From the NCBI GenBank assembly GCA_040905805.1, contig JBBDQS010000012.1, positions 1 to 40,811 of the forward strand: a stretch of DNA of 40,811 bases. The letters run 5' to 3'. The stretch is from Egibacteraceae bacterium. Its GTDB lineage: Bacteria; Actinomycetota; Nitriliruptoria; Euzebyales; Egibacteraceae. The translations under genes were made by a program, and so were the position numbers. The first letter of the stretch is position 1, and every line of letters begins with the position of its first letter. The notes under the pieces are model-generated. The model worked only from the letters and a program-made list of their open reading frames with translations. It ran no database searches and was not told where the DNA came from. Of the stretch, positions 31,270-40,099 are shown one piece after another.

Positions 31270-32058
31270 TCACGAGTCTCGCGCCACCCACGGGGGCGTG
31301 GCCCCCTCCAGGAACGCCGCCATGCCCGCCTGGCCCTCCGCGCCGGCCCGCAGCCCGGCGATCAGCTCCGCCATCTCGGCGGCGACATCGTCGAGCGGTC
31401 CCATCGCCTGGTCGGGCAGCCGCTTGGCGACGGCGACCGCCTGAGGTCCGGCACGCCGGCAACGGTCCACCACGGCCGCGACGGCGGCGTCAAGCGCGGC
31501 ACCGTCGGCCGCGACGTCGTGCACCAGCCCCACCTCACGGGCACGGGGCGCACCGAAGCGGGCGCCGGTCACGAAGGCTGACCGGGCGAAGGACCGCCCG
31601 ACCTTGCGCACCACGTAGGGAGCGATCACGGCCGGAGCCAGCCCGAGGGCGACCTCGGTGAACGCGAAGGTGGCCCCGGCGACCGCGACGGCGACGTCGC
31701 AGACGGCGACCAGGCCGGCGCCGCCACCGATGGCGGGACCCTGCACCCGCCCGACCAGCGGCTTCGGCAGGTCGTCGAGTGCCTGCAACATCCGCGCGAG
31801 GCGCATGGCGTCCGCGACGTTGTCCTCGTAGGACGCCTCGCGAGCCCTTTGCATCCACTGGAGGTCCGCGCCCGCGCTGAAGGCGTCACCGGCACCCGTG
31901 AGCACGACGACCCGCACGTCGTCGTCGCGGGCGAGCTCCACAGCAGTGTCGTGCAGCAGGCCGACGAGGCGGTCGTCGAAGGCGTTGCGGACCGCCGGGC
32001 GGTTCATCGTGACGGTGGCGACCCCGCGCTCGTCGCGGGCGACCTCGAGCTCGGTCAC
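31270..32058 (-). CDS. liuC: Enoyl-CoA hydratase/isomerase, probable methylglutaconyl-CoA hydratase
   Basis: A 262-residue crotonase-fold enzyme. VTMNRPAVRNAF, FSAGADLQWM and GPAIGGGAGLVAVCD provide the oxyanion hole and CoA pocket. Position between the two carboxylase subunit genes makes hydration of 3-methylglutaconyl-CoA to HMG-CoA the likely reaction, the step between the carboxylase and the lyase. The start is GTG 32058, giving a typical V-x-x-L-E-V-A-R-D-E-R opening. It is 122 bases downstream of the carboxyltransferase gene and 76 upstream of the biotin-carboxylase gene. Confidence 0.88.
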   Translation of the reverse strand: MTELEVARDERGVATVTMNRPAVRNAFDDRLVGLLHDTAVELARDDDVRVVVLTGAGDAFSAGADLQWMQRAREASYEDNVADAMRLARMLQALDDLPKPLVGRVQGPAIGGGAGLVAVCDVAVAVAGATFAFTEVALGLAPAVIAPYVVRKVGRSFARSAFVTGARFGAPRAREVGLVHDVAADGAALDAAVAAVVDRCRRAGPQAVAVAKRLPDQAMGPLDDVAAEMAELIAGLRAGAEGQAGMAAFLEGATPPWVARDS

Positions 32059-32123
32059 CGACTGCCTCGCATCCCTGGACGCATCCCGCGACCCTACCGC
32101 CGCACGGTGCGCGTCACGGGTAG

Positions 32124-32137
32124 TCGTCCCGGGACGA
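32124..32137. promoter_or_regulatory. 14-bp perfect palindrome in the carboxyltransferase-hydratase gap
   Basis: TCGTCCC followed by its complement GGGACGA, centred in the only sizeable intercistronic gap (122 bp) of this part of the liu cluster. It could be an operator for an internal promoter or an RNA hairpin adjusting expression between the genes. Confidence 0.35.
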
Positions 32138-32180
32138 TGAGCGTGCCACCGGAGAAGTCGCCGGGCCACGCCCCACCGGG

Positions 32181-33809
32181 TCACATCCGGAAGACGCCGT
32201 AGCGAGCGCGCGCGATGGGGGCGTTGGCGCACGCCGACAGGGCCAGACCGACAATGGTGCGCGTGTCGGCTGGGTCGATGACGCCGTCGTCCCAGAGGCG
32301 AGCCGTGGCGTAGTAGGGGTGGCCCTGGCGCTCGTACTGGGCGCGGATCGGCTCCTTGAACGCCTCCTCGTCCTGCGTGGACCAGGCCTGCCCGGCCGCC
32401 TCGGCCTGCTCCCGGCGGATGGTCGCCAGGACGGTGGCGGCCTGTTCGCCGCCCATCACCGAGATGCGCGCATTGGGCCACGTCCACAGGAACCGCGGGT
32501 CGTACGCCCGTCCGCACATGGCGTAGTTGCCCGCCCCGAAGGACCCGCCGACCACGACGGTCAGCTTGGGCACCGCGGCGCACGAGACGGCCGTGACCAT
32601 CTTCGCGCCGTCCTTGGCGATCCCGCCCGCCTCGTACTCGCGGCCGACCATGAAGCCGGAGATGTTCTGCAGGAAGAGCAGGGGTATGCCGCGCTGGTCG
32701 CACAGCTCGACGAAGTGGGCGCCCTTCAGCGCGGACTCACTGAAGAGGATGCCGTTGTTCGCCACGATCCCGACGGGGTGGCCGTGGACACGGGCGAAAC
32801 CGGTCACCAGCGTCGAGCCGTACAGGGCCTTGAACTCGTGGAACCGGCTGTGATCCACCAGGCGGGCGATGACTTCGCGGACGTCGTAGCGGGTGCGGGG
32901 ATCCACGGGCACCACCCCGTGCAGCTGCGCGGGATCGACGGCGGGCTCGGCTCCCGCAACCCGCTGCCACGGGCACGCCGACCGCGGGCCGAGCGACGCC
33001 ACGATCGACCGGACCAGCGCCAGTGCGTGCGCGTCGTCGGCCGCCAGGTGGTCGACGACCCCCGACGTGCGGGCGTGCAGGTCACCGCCGCCGAGCTCCT
33101 CGGCGGTGACGACCTCGCCGGTGGCGGCCCGCACCAGCGGCGGCCCGCCGAGAAAGATGGTGCCCTGCTCGGCGACGATGATCGTCTCGTCGCTCATCGC
33201 CGGGACGTAGGCGCCACCGGCCGTGCACGAGCCGAGCACCGCGGCGACCTGCGCGATGCCCGCCGCGGACAGCTGCGCCTGGTTGTAGAAGATCCGGCCG
33301 AAGTCGTCGCGGTCGGGGAACACCTCGTCCTGGTGGGGCAGGAAGGCGCCGCCGGAATCGACCAGATACAAACACGGCAGGCGGTTGGCGAGCGCCACCT
33401 CCTGGGCCCGCAGGTGCTTCTTCACCGTCATCGGGTAGTAGGTGCCGCCCTTGACCGTCGCGTCGTTGGCGACGATGACGGCTTCCCGGCCGGCCACGCG
33501 CCCGACGCCGGTGATGATGCCGGCACCGGGGGCATCGCCGTCGTAGAGACCGTGGGCGGCCAGGGGTGACAGCTCCAGGAACGGGCTGCCCTGGTCGACC
33601 AGCATGTCCACCCGGTCGCGCGGCAGCAGCTTGCCGCGGGCGGTGTGCCGTTGCCGCGCGGTCTCGCTGCCGCCCCGCGCAGCCTCGCCCAGCCGGGCCC
33701 GCAGGTCGGCGACCAGGGCCCGGTGCGCGGCCTCGTTGTCCCGGAAGGCCGCGGACTCGGGGTCGGCGGTGCTGGTGAGCACCTCGCCGAGGGGAGCACC
33801 GTCGTGCAT
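32181..33809 (-). CDS. liuB: Acyl-CoA carboxylase carboxyltransferase (beta) subunit, methylcrotonyl-CoA type
   Basis: A 542-residue carboxyltransferase with the two crotonase-like halves of the family. N-half: [59 protein letters not shown]-half: [46 protein letters not shown]. The F-L-P-H-Q-D-E and N-I-S-G-F-M-V-G segments are typical of methylcrotonyl-CoA carboxylase rather than propionyl-CoA carboxylase (contrast 38543-40099). It takes the carboxyl group from biotin on the alpha subunit. ATG 33809 has no strong ribosome-binding site. First gene of the liu set. Confidence 0.92.
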   Translation of the reverse strand: MHDGAPLGEVLTSTADPESAAFRDNEAAHRALVADLRARLGEAARGGSETARQRHTARGKLLPRDRVDMLVDQGSPFLELSPLAAHGLYDGDAPGAGIITGVGRVAGREAVIVANDATVKGGTYYPMTVKKHLRAQEVALANRLPCLYLVDSGGAFLPHQDEVFPDRDDFGRIFYNQAQLSAAGIAQVAAVLGSCTAGGAYVPAMSDETIIVAEQGTIFLGGPPLVRAATGEVVTAEELGGGDLHARTSGVVDHLAADDAHALALVRSIVASLGPRSACPWQRVAGAEPAVDPAQLHGVVPVDPRTRYDVREVIARLVDHSRFHEFKALYGSTLVTGFARVHGHPVGIVANNGILFSESALKGAHFVELCDQRGIPLLFLQNISGFMVGREYEAGGIAKDGAKMVTAVSCAAVPKLTVVVGGSFGAGNYAMCGRAYDPRFLWTWPNARISVMGGEQAATVLATIRREQAEAAGQAWSTQDEEAFKEPIRAQYERQGHPYYATARLWDDGVIDPADTRTIVGLALSACANAPIARARYGVFRM

Positions 33810-33897
33810 GGAGGTCAGGCCGCTCGCCGGGATGGGGGACGCATCGCCTGTCAGCCTAGTGGCTGCGGCGGCCCGGCGGTCGGCGGCACCGCCGAGG

Positions 33898-34269
33898 CTA
33901 CTCCGGCAGGGGCGGGAAGCGGTAGGACAGCGCCACGGCCGTGCCGAGGACCCAGAGGGCGCCGCCACCGAAGGACAAGGTGGTCCACATGCTCGCCGCC
34001 GAGTAGAAGGACTCGACGGTCCAGACCGCCGTGGCGACACCCAGCGCGATGAGCGCCAGCCACACCACCGTGGTCAGGACGAACCGGCGCACGCGCGTGG
34101 CACGCCGCCGCCGGGCAGCGCGGGGGTCGGACGGTGCCGGGTCCACCGCCACGCCGGCCAGCGGGTCCGGCCTGCTCTCCTCCACCTGCGCTCTGGCCTC
34201 CACGGCGAAGGCCGCGATGATGTCATCGGGGATGTACAGCACGTCGGTGTACAGCGGATCGCTCCACAT
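33898..34269 (-). CDS. Small membrane protein with two helices, unknown function
   Basis: A 123-residue protein. The first 60 residues are soluble, with an acidic start and an Arg-rich cluster (residues about 51-62), followed by two hydrophobic helices (about 63-84 and 92-113) and a short tail, so the N-terminal part should be cytoplasmic. AAGGAG at ideal spacing sets ATG 34269. It is divergent from the lipoprotein-LCP pair across 162 bp and 88 bases upstream of the liuB start on the same strand. I recognise no family. Confidence 0.65.
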   Translation of the reverse strand: MWSDPLYTDVLYIPDDIIAAFAVEARAQVEESRPDPLAGVAVDPAPSDPRAARRRRATRVRRFVLTTVVWLALIALGVATAVWTVESFYSAASMWTTLSFGGGALWVLGTAVALSYRFPPLPE

Positions 34270-34280
34270 GGGAACTCCTT

Positions 34281-34357
34281 CGCGGTCAAGCCCGGGGCCA
34301 CGACACCCGGGTGCGGTCCCTTATGGCTTCGGCAGACTCGGAAGATCCTTGACCGCG
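34281..34357. repeat. Perfect 10-bp inverted repeat in a divergent promoter region
   Basis: Arms CGCGGTCAAG (34281-34290) and its exact complement (34348-34357), 57 bases apart, in the 162-bp gap between the small membrane protein and the lipoprotein. The right arm contains TTGACC, a good -35-like hexamer on the plus strand, but a matching -10 is not clear. Confidence 0.4.
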
Positions 34358-34431
34358 CCACCGTGGCCGATCGTCGGGGCCTGCCGGCCGTCGGGCCCCG
34401 GGCGCCCGGCGCGGCGTGGCATGATGCGGGG

Positions 34432-35103
34432 GTGGGAAAAGCCGCTGCCCGGCGGGGGGTGACCGCCGCGCTGTGCGCGGTGGCTCTGGTCGCCTGCACC
34501 GGCGCGGACCAGGTCGAGTCCCCCGAGGCTGACCGGGACCCGTCGCAGACTCGAGCGCAGACGGCCGCGTCCGCCCCCGGCGAGCCCACCATCACCCCCG
34601 CGGTGCCCTTCGACCTGACCGTGGACACCATCACCCTGGTCGGCATGAGCAACGCCGAGATCCGGGGCGCGGCGGCCCCCCCGGCCGACGACGGCGCCGC
34701 GGTGCGCGCCGTGGCGGGGGCCCGCGACGTCCTCGCGGCCTTCCTCGACGCGCAGTTCGTCGCCGCGGACACGCGCTTCACCGCCGGCCCGATCGACCGC
34801 CTGCTGTCCGCGCGAGCCCTGGGCACGATCAGCGAGCAGGCCCGGGCGGGTCTCGGGCAGGTGGCGCTGCCCGTGGCGCGCACCGTCACGGGGCCCGCAT
34901 CCGCCCAGGCGCACGTCCTGGTGCACGGCGGCGAGGTGGACGCGGTGACGCTCACCTACGAGGCGCTGCTGACCGTCGTCCGCCCCGACGACAGCGCGGC
35001 ACCCGCCACGCTGTCGGGCGCGATGACCTTCATCCCGACCCCCGAGGGCTGGCGGGCCGACGCCGTGGAGGCCACCAGCGACCTGCCCGAGGTGACCTCG
35101 TGA
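34432..35103 (+). CDS. Lipoprotein of unknown function, operon with an LCP protein
   Basis: A 223-residue secreted lipoprotein. The basic start VGKAAARRG is followed by a hydrophobic stretch and lipobox L-V-A-C near residue 22, then a Ser/Thr/Pro linker. The mature domain (about 60-223) looks like one alpha/beta domain with no motif I know. GTG 34432 is the only suitable start in frame before the signal peptide; no normal ribosome-binding site precedes it. The 3' end overlaps the LCP gene by 4 bases, so the two products probably act together at the wall. Confidence 0.7.
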   Translation: MGKAAARRGVTAALCAVALVACTGADQVESPEADRDPSQTRAQTAASAPGEPTITPAVPFDLTVDTITLVGMSNAEIRGAAAPPADDGAAVRAVAGARDVLAAFLDAQFVAADTRFTAGPIDRLLSARALGTISEQARAGLGQVALPVARTVTGPASAQAHVLVHGGEVDAVTLTYEALLTVVRPDDSAAPATLSGAMTFIPTPEGWRADAVEATSDLPEVTS

Positions 35104-35954
35104 GGCGGCTCTGCGCCCTCCTGGCGATCGCCGGCTGCCTGCTCGGCCTGGTCGGTGCGGCAGGCGCCGCCACCGTCGCGCACCGCGCCTCGGTGCACCC
35201 CGCCCACGCCCAGGACGGCCTGCTGACCATCCTGGCGATCGGTTCCGACCTCGGGCCCCCGCACCGGCCCGGCGACCCGCTGCGGGGACGTGCCGACGGG
35301 GTGCACCTGATCGCGGTGGACGCCAGCGCGCGCCGCGCGACCGTGGTGAACATCCCCCGGGACACCTTCGTCGCCGGCGCCAAGCTCTCCGACCAGCTGT
35401 TCAACCTCGGTCCCGAGGGCTTCACCGCGACCGTCGCCGCCTTCACGGGCGTGCGCATCGACTACTGGGCCCTCATGACCTTCCGCTCGATCGAGAACGT
35501 GGTGGACGGCCTCGGCGGGGTCCTGGTCGACGTCGACCAGCCGATGTTCGACCCGTTCTCCGGCTCGAACTTCTCGCCGGGCCCGCAGCGGCTCGCGGGC
35601 CATCAGGCGCTGTCGTTCGTCCGCAACCGCCGCTCCGTGGCCGGCGGGGACTTCGGGCGCACGCGCAACCACGGCAACCTCATGCGCTTCACGCACGCGC
35701 AGATCCGTGCCGAGGCCACCGACCTGCCGCAGCTCGGACGCATGGTCGCGCTCTTCGCCCGCAACACCGTCACGTCCATCCCGCGCTCCGAGCTGCTGCC
35801 GCTGGCCCGCCTGGCCCTGCAGATCGAGCCCGCGCAGGTGCTGCAGACGCCGTTGGGGGGCTCGATCGGCGTCGGGCCGGGCGGCTCGTCGATCGTCCAC
35901 CTGCGACCGGGTGACGCCTTCGACCGGATCCGTGCGGGGCAGGTCGGCCCGTAG
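35100..35954 (+). CDS. Short LytR-CpsA-Psr (LCP) family protein
   Basis: A 284-residue exported protein with an N-terminal signal anchor (residues 4-25). LCP signatures are LTILAIGSDL, GRADGVHLIAVD, VVNIPRDTFV, YWALMTFRSIENVVDGLGGV and LSFVRNRRSVAGGDFGRTRNHGNLM; the Asp and Arg residues that bind the polyprenyl pyrophosphate are in place. It lacks the LytR_C domain present in the copy at 11136. As in other LCP proteins it should attach a lipid-linked polymer to peptidoglycan. GTG 35100 overlaps the preceding lipoprotein stop (GTGA). Which polymer it handles is unknown. Confidence 0.85.
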   Translation: MRRLCALLAIAGCLLGLVGAAGAATVAHRASVHPAHAQDGLLTILAIGSDLGPPHRPGDPLRGRADGVHLIAVDASARRATVVNIPRDTFVAGAKLSDQLFNLGPEGFTATVAAFTGVRIDYWALMTFRSIENVVDGLGGVLVDVDQPMFDPFSGSNFSPGPQRLAGHQALSFVRNRRSVAGGDFGRTRNHGNLMRFTHAQIRAEATDLPQLGRMVALFARNTVTSIPRSELLPLARLALQIEPAQVLQTPLGGSIGVGPGGSSIVHLRPGDAFDRIRAGQVGP

Positions 35955-35970
35955 CCACCCTCGCCCACGT

Positions 35971-35976
35971 TAGAAT
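35971..35976 (+). promoter_or_regulatory. Candidate -10 element (TAGAAT) for the GerMN-Gmad2 lipoprotein
   Basis: TAGAAT is one base from consensus and ends 6 bases before ATG 35983, so transcription should begin at or next to the start codon. This is the clearest leaderless-type arrangement in the window. Confidence 0.5.
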
Positions 35977-35982
35977 TCGGGG

Positions 35983-36927
35983 ATGGACCGCTACCTGCGA
36001 CACCGCCTGATCATGGCCGCTGCCGTCGTCGTGCTGCTGCTCGCGGCCTGTGGCGAGGACGCCGACGACGAGCCGACCGGCATGTCGTCGCCGTCGCCCG
36101 AGGCGACCGAGAGCGCTGAGCCCGACTCCAGCCCCTCCCCCACCCCGGACCGCACCGAGCAACCCGATCCCGCGGACGACCCCACGAACGACGCGGTCAC
36201 CGGAGGGGGCCAGGCGTCGGTGTGGTTCGCGCGCCAGAGCGAGGCCGGGATCTGGCTGGAGCCCGAGACACTGCCGCTTGACCCGGGCACCGAGCGGGTC
36301 CTGCGGGCCGTGGTCGAGGCGGTCGTGGACGGTCAGAGCGCCCACCCGGCGCTGACCAGCCTGGTACCGGCCGGGACCGAGGTCCTCGACGTGCGGATCG
36401 AGGACCGGGTCGCGGTCATCGACCTGTCCGGCGACATCGCCGACGCCGGCGGCAGCTCGGCGCAGGAGTCGGCGCTGGCCCAGCAGCTCGCGCAGACGGC
36501 CACCCAGTTCGAGACCGTCGACGCTCTGCGCCTGCTGGTCGACGGCCAGCCCATCGACGAGCTGTGGGGGCACCTGGACTGGTCGCAGCCGCTCACCGCC
36601 GACCCGGCCGCGGTCGCGCCCATCATCATCGAGCAGCCCACCTGGGGGGCCGTGCGCCCGCCGGGCCCCGTCACGGCGTCGGGCTCCTCGGTGACCTTCG
36701 AGTCCACGGTGGAGCTGCGCCTGGTGGCGCCCGACGGCACGGTGGCCGAGGACACGTTCACCACCGCGGCGCAACCCGACGTGGGCCGACGGGGGCCGTG
36801 GAGCCACACCTTCGACACCGAGGCGACCACGCCGGGCACGTGGACGATCGAGGCCATCGAGCCCGACGCCTCGGATGGAGAAGGTCGCCCCCCCTACACC
36901 ACCAGCGTCGAGTTCACCGTCGGCTGA
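35983..36927 (+). CDS. GerMN-Gmad2 domain lipoprotein
   Basis: A 314-residue lipoprotein. The signal helix (10-22) ends in lipobox L-A-A-C, then a Glu/Ser/Pro linker to about residue 75. Residues about 78-190 are a GerMN domain (VWFARQ start; ERVLRAVVEAVVDG; DRVAVIDLSGDIADAG; LRLLVDGQPI). Residues about 210-313 are a Gmad2 immunoglobulin-like domain (IIIEQPTWGAVRPPGPVTASGSS start). In spore formers GerM acts at the spore wall; in actinobacteria these proteins are envelope lipoproteins such as LpqB relatives with uncertain roles. Convergent with the SLH-DUF192 gene at a 13-bp gap. Confidence 0.85.
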   Translation: MDRYLRHRLIMAAAVVVLLLAACGEDADDEPTGMSSPSPEATESAEPDSSPSPTPDRTEQPDPADDPTNDAVTGGGQASVWFARQSEAGIWLEPETLPLDPGTERVLRAVVEAVVDGQSAHPALTSLVPAGTEVLDVRIEDRVAVIDLSGDIADAGGSSAQESALAQQLAQTATQFETVDALRLLVDGQPIDELWGHLDWSQPLTADPAAVAPIIIEQPTWGAVRPPGPVTASGSSVTFESTVELRLVAPDGTVAEDTFTTAAQPDVGRRGPWSHTFDTEATTPGTWTIEAIEPDASDGEGRPPYTTSVEFTVG

Positions 36928-36940
36928 GCGGCTCGCTGGC

Positions 36941-37648
36941 CTACGTGCCCGGTCCCAGGGTCGCGGGGATGGCGACCCGCCAGCCCGGCTCCCCGAGCCC
37001 GAGGTCGGCGAAGCGGCCCTGGTTGACCTCCAGTGCGGCCCGGTAGGCCACCCCCGGGTCGTGCACCGGGCACGGGTCGGCCTCGCAGGGGTCCATGTCG
37101 AGGATGGCCAGCACCGTGCCGTCCTCGGCGAGGAACGCGATGGACAGCGGGATGAGCGTGTCGCGCATCCAGAACCCGCCGGTCCGGTCGTCCGGGAACA
37201 TGAACAGCATGCCGGCCTCCTGCGGCAGCTCCTCGACACCCATCAGCCCCTGCTGGCGCAGGTCGGGGGTGTCGGCGACGTAGACGGGCTTCGGCACGTG
37301 GACGCCGTCCGGGTCGAGGATGACGCTGGACCGGCTGAAGGGCGGCAGTGGCTCGAGCGCGTCCCGCTCCGGCTCGACGTCTGCCAGCGCCGCGGCGATC
37401 TTGCGGTCGACGTGGCGGTCGTAGCGGTGCAGCATCGAGGCGACCTGGTCGCGCAGGATGGTGGCGCGCGGCTGGAAGGTCCCGTCGCCGAAGCCTTCGA
37501 TGATGCCGTGCTCGTCGGCCCAGTGGATGCCCGGGGCGTGGACGCTGGTGTGGGGGACGTCGCGGAAGACGTGGGTCGCACCCGCCATCCCCGCCACACC
37601 GACGAGCACGGCCGCCGCCAGGGCCAGCAACAGCACGGAGTTGCGCAC
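36941..37648 (-). CDS. Secreted SLH-domain and DUF192 fusion protein
   Basis: A 235-residue protein with a signal peptide (3-24, ending A-G-A-T/H). Residues about 26-75 are one S-layer-homology repeat (FRDVPHTSVHAPGIHWADEHG, then FGDGTFQPRATILRDQVA). Residues about 120-230 are DUF192: V-A-D-T-P-D-L-R-Q-Q-G-L-M-G-V, MLFMFP, G-F-W-M-R-D-T-L-I-P-L-S-I-A-F, then a cysteine pair (PCEADPC) and R-A-A-L-E-V-N-Q-G-R-F. SLH repeats bind secondary wall polymers; DUF192 function is unknown. The combination suggests a wall-anchored DUF192 protein. Only one SLH copy is present where three are usual. Confidence 0.8.
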   Translation of the reverse strand: MRNSVLLLALAAAVLVGVAGMAGATHVFRDVPHTSVHAPGIHWADEHGIIEGFGDGTFQPRATILRDQVASMLHRYDRHVDRKIAAALADVEPERDALEPLPPFSRSSVILDPDGVHVPKPVYVADTPDLRQQGLMGVEELPQEAGMLFMFPDDRTGGFWMRDTLIPLSIAFLAEDGTVLAILDMDPCEADPCPVHDPGVAYRAALEVNQGRFADLGLGEPGWRVAIPATLGPGT

Positions 37649-37681
37649 GACACGGGCCTTTCCTGGGAGCGCCGCCCCCGG

Positions 37682-38485
37682 TCACGGGCGTGCGCAGGGT
37701 CCCCAGGTTAACGGCGCCCGGACGTGCTCCACGTCCCCGGCCCAGAGCCGGTGCAGCGTGCCCAGACGGTCACGCAGCTCGAGCAGTCCGTCCTCGCCCA
37801 CCCCCTCGGCCACGCCGAGGAGCACCTGGTCCCCGCGGGTGAGCCGCACCGGTTGCCCGATGGTCGCGCACCGGGCGCGGTAGGCGTCCAGGAAGCCGGT
37901 GGGCTGCTCCTGCCAGTCGAGGTAGCGCCGGCCGAACAGCCCCGCGAACGCGGCGAGCACGCGCCAGCGGCCGACGGGCGCACCGCCGGCCTCGGCCAGC
38001 GACGTCGCATCCGGCGCGTCCGCCGGTCGTGGGTGGTCCCGCCAGTCGACGTTGACGCCGACGCCGAGCACGACGGCGCCGTCGGCTGCGGTCTCGGCCA
38101 TGATGCCCGCCCCCTTGCGGCCGCCGAGGAGCAGGTCGTTGGGCCACTTGAGCGCGACGTGCGGGCAGTAGCGATCGGCCACCTCGGCAAGCGCCACGCC
38201 GGCCAGCAGGGGCAGCAACGCGAGCACGCCGGCCGGCGCCGCGGGGCGCAGGACGCAGCTGACCAGCAGCGATGTGCCGGCCGGCGCCTGCCACGACCGC
38301 CCGCGCCGCCCCCTCCCGGCGGTCTGCGCATCCGCGATCACCAGGTGCATCTCCGGCGCCCCGTTCCGCGCGGCCGCCAGCGCCTGCTCCTGGGTGGAGG
38401 CCAGCTCGGCATGCCACTCCACGCCGGCCACCAGCGACGGCCCGTCGACGAGGGACGCGACGAGAGCTGGGGGCGGGCCGGACAT
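37682..38485 (-). CDS. birA: Biotin--[acetyl-CoA-carboxylase] ligase
   Basis: A 267-residue class I biotin protein ligase without the N-terminal repressor [14 protein letters not shown] starts the catalytic domain, [20 protein letters not shown] forms the biotinyl-AMP loop, [19 protein letters not shown] carries the catalytic Lys, and [12 protein letters not shown] the dimer strand. The C-terminal BPL_C part is at about 215-262. It would biotinylate K625 of the carboxylase alpha subunit encoded at 29193-31193 and any other carrier domain. It is divergent from the propionyl-CoA carboxylase gene across 57 bp, the same arrangement I recall for mycobacterial birA-accD5. Confidence 0.93.
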   Translation of the reverse strand: MSGPPPALVASLVDGPSLVAGVEWHAELASTQEQALAAARNGAPEMHLVIADAQTAGRGRRGRSWQAPAGTSLLVSCVLRPAAPAGVLALLPLLAGVALAEVADRYCPHVALKWPNDLLLGGRKGAGIMAETAADGAVVLGVGVNVDWRDHPRPADAPDATSLAEAGGAPVGRWRVLAAFAGLFGRRYLDWQEQPTGFLDAYRARCATIGQPVRLTRGDQVLLGVAEGVGEDGLLELRDRLGTLHRLWAGDVEHVRAPLTWGPCARP

Positions 38486-38505
38486 GGCCCTACTGTCGCA
38501 CCTCC

Positions 38506-38511
38506 TACAAT
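38506..38511 (+). promoter_or_regulatory. Candidate -10 element (TACAAT) for pccB
   Basis: TACAAT, one base from consensus, 31 bases ahead of GTG 38543, with AGGAGAG (38528-38534) as ribosome-binding site. The -35 would fall in the birA start region and is weak. Confidence 0.5.
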
Positions 38512-38542
38512 CCGGCGGCGTCCACCCAGGAGAGAGCAGACC

Positions 38543-40099
38543 GTGAGCCAGACCACCGAGGAGAAGCTCCAGGAGCTGCGCCGGCGGGTGCGCGAAGCCG
38601 AGCACGCCGGCTCCGAGCAGGCTGTGGAGAAGCAGCACGCGAAGGGCAAGCTGACCGCCCGGGAGCGCATCGACCTCCTGCTCGACGCCGGCTCGTTCAC
38701 CGAGACCGACCGCCTCGCGGTCCACCGGGCCACCGGTTTCGGCATGCAGGACCGCGCGGCCCCCGGCGACGGCGTGGTCACCGGCTACGGCATGGTCGCC
38801 GGTCGCGAGGTCTGCGTCTTCAGCCAGGACTTCACCGTCTTCGGCGGGTCGCTCGGCGAGGTGTTCGCCGAGAAGATCGTCAAGATGATGGACCTGGCCG
38901 TGCGCATGGGCGTGCCGGTCATCGGCATCAACGACTCCGGCGGCGCGCGCATCCAGGAGGGCGTGGTGTCCCTCGGAGGCTACGGCGACATCTTCTACCG
39001 CAACGTGCAGGCGAGCGGGGTCATCCCCCAGATCTCAGCCATCATGGGCCCCTGCGCGGGCGGCGCCGTCTACTCCCCGGCCATGACCGACTTCGTGTTC
39101 ATGGTGAAGGAGACCTCCCACATGTTCATCACCGGTCCGGAGGTGATCAAGACGGTCACCGGGGAGGACGTCACCTTCGAGGACCTCGGCGGGGCGATGA
39201 GCCACAACACCCGGTCGGGCGTCGCGCACTTCGCCGCCGAGGACGAGCAGGCGTGCATCGACGACATCGTCCACCTGCTGTCTTTCCTGCCGGCGAACAA
39301 CCTCGAGGAACCGCCGCGTGTCGTGCCCTCCGACCGGCCCGACCGCGCCGACCGCGAGCTCGACACGCTGGTCCCCGACTCCTCGAACACCGCCTACGAC
39401 ATGCGTGCGATCATCGGCCGCGTCGTCGACGACGGCGTGTTCTTCGAGGTGCAGGCCCACTGGGCCGCCAACATCGTGATCGGATTCGCCCGGCTCGACG
39501 GCTACCCGGTCGGCGTGGTCGCCAACCAGCCCATCCACCTGGCGGGCACGTTGGACGCCGCGTCCTCCATGAAGGCCGCCCGGTTCGTGCGCACCTGCGA
39601 CGCTTTCAACATCCCGGTCGTGACCTTCGTGGACGTGCCCGGGTTCCTGCCGGGCACGGCCCAGGAGTGGGGGGGCATCATCCGCCACGGGGCCAAGCTG
39701 CTGTACGCCTACTGCGAGGCGACCGTGCCCAAGCTCACCGTCATCATCCGCAAGGCCTACGGCGGGGCGTACGACGTCATGGGCTCGAAGCACGTCGGGG
39801 CCGACGTCAACCTCGCGTGGCCCACGGCGGAGATCGCGGTGATGGGACCCCAGGGCGCGGTCAACATCCTCTACCGCAAGGAGCTCGACGAGGCCGCGGA
39901 CCCCGCCGCCCGGCGGGCCGAGCTCGTCGAGCACTACGACCGCGAGCTCGCCAACCCGTGGAAGGCCGCGGAGCGGGGCTACCTCGACGACGTGATCGAG
40001 CCCAGCCGGACCCGGCCGATGCTCATCGACGCGCTGCGGTTCACCCGCACCAAGCGCCAGGTCCACCCGCCGCGCAAGCACGGGAACCTGCCGCTGTGA
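38543..40099 (+). CDS. pccB: Acyl-CoA (propionyl-CoA) carboxylase beta subunit, PccB/AccD5 type
   Basis: A 518-residue carboxyltransferase making (S)-methylmalonyl-CoA from propionyl-CoA, and possibly malonyl-CoA from acetyl-CoA. [19 protein letters not shown] opens the domain; [45 protein letters not shown] bind CoA in the N-half; [37 protein letters not shown] and [13 protein letters not shown] in the C-half. These patterns are those of PccB rather than methylcrotonyl-CoA carboxylase. GTG 38543 with AGGAGAG upstream. Followed by two overlapping genes ending with an epsilon subunit, as in actinobacterial AccD5 complexes. No biotin-carboxylase partner of its own is in the window. Confidence 0.94.
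   Translation: MSQTTEEKLQELRRRVREAEHAGSEQAVEKQHAKGKLTARERIDLLLDAGSFTETDRLAVHRATGFGMQDRAAPGDGVVTGYGMVAGREVCVFSQDFTVFGGSLGEVFAEKIVKMMDLAVRMGVPVIGINDSGGARIQEGVVSLGGYGDIFYRNVQASGVIPQISAIMGPCAGGAVYSPAMTDFVFMVKETSHMFITGPEVIKTVTGEDVTFEDLGGAMSHNTRSGVAHFAAEDEQACIDDIVHLLSFLPANNLEEPPRVVPSDRPDRADRELDTLVPDSSNTAYDMRAIIGRVVDDGVFFEVQAHWAANIVIGFARLDGYPVGVVANQPIHLAGTLDAASSMKAARFVRTCDAFNIPVVTFVDVPGFLPGTAQEWGGIIRHGAKLLYAYCEATVPKLTVIIRKAYGGAYDVMGSKHVGADVNLAWPTAEIAVMGPQGAVNILYRKELDEAADPAARRAELVEHYDRELANPWKAAERGYLDDVIEPSRTRPMLIDALRFTRTKRQVHPPRKHGNLPL

Noticed and set aside
29310-31661. Open frame of 783 codons on the plus strand opposite the biotin-carboxylase subunit
   Set aside because: Shadow of a well-supported gene on the other strand; no recognisable domain.
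37724-38542. Long upstream extension of the pccB frame through birA antisense
   Set aside because: The family start and a strong ribosome-binding site lie at GTG 38543; the extension is the shadow of birA.
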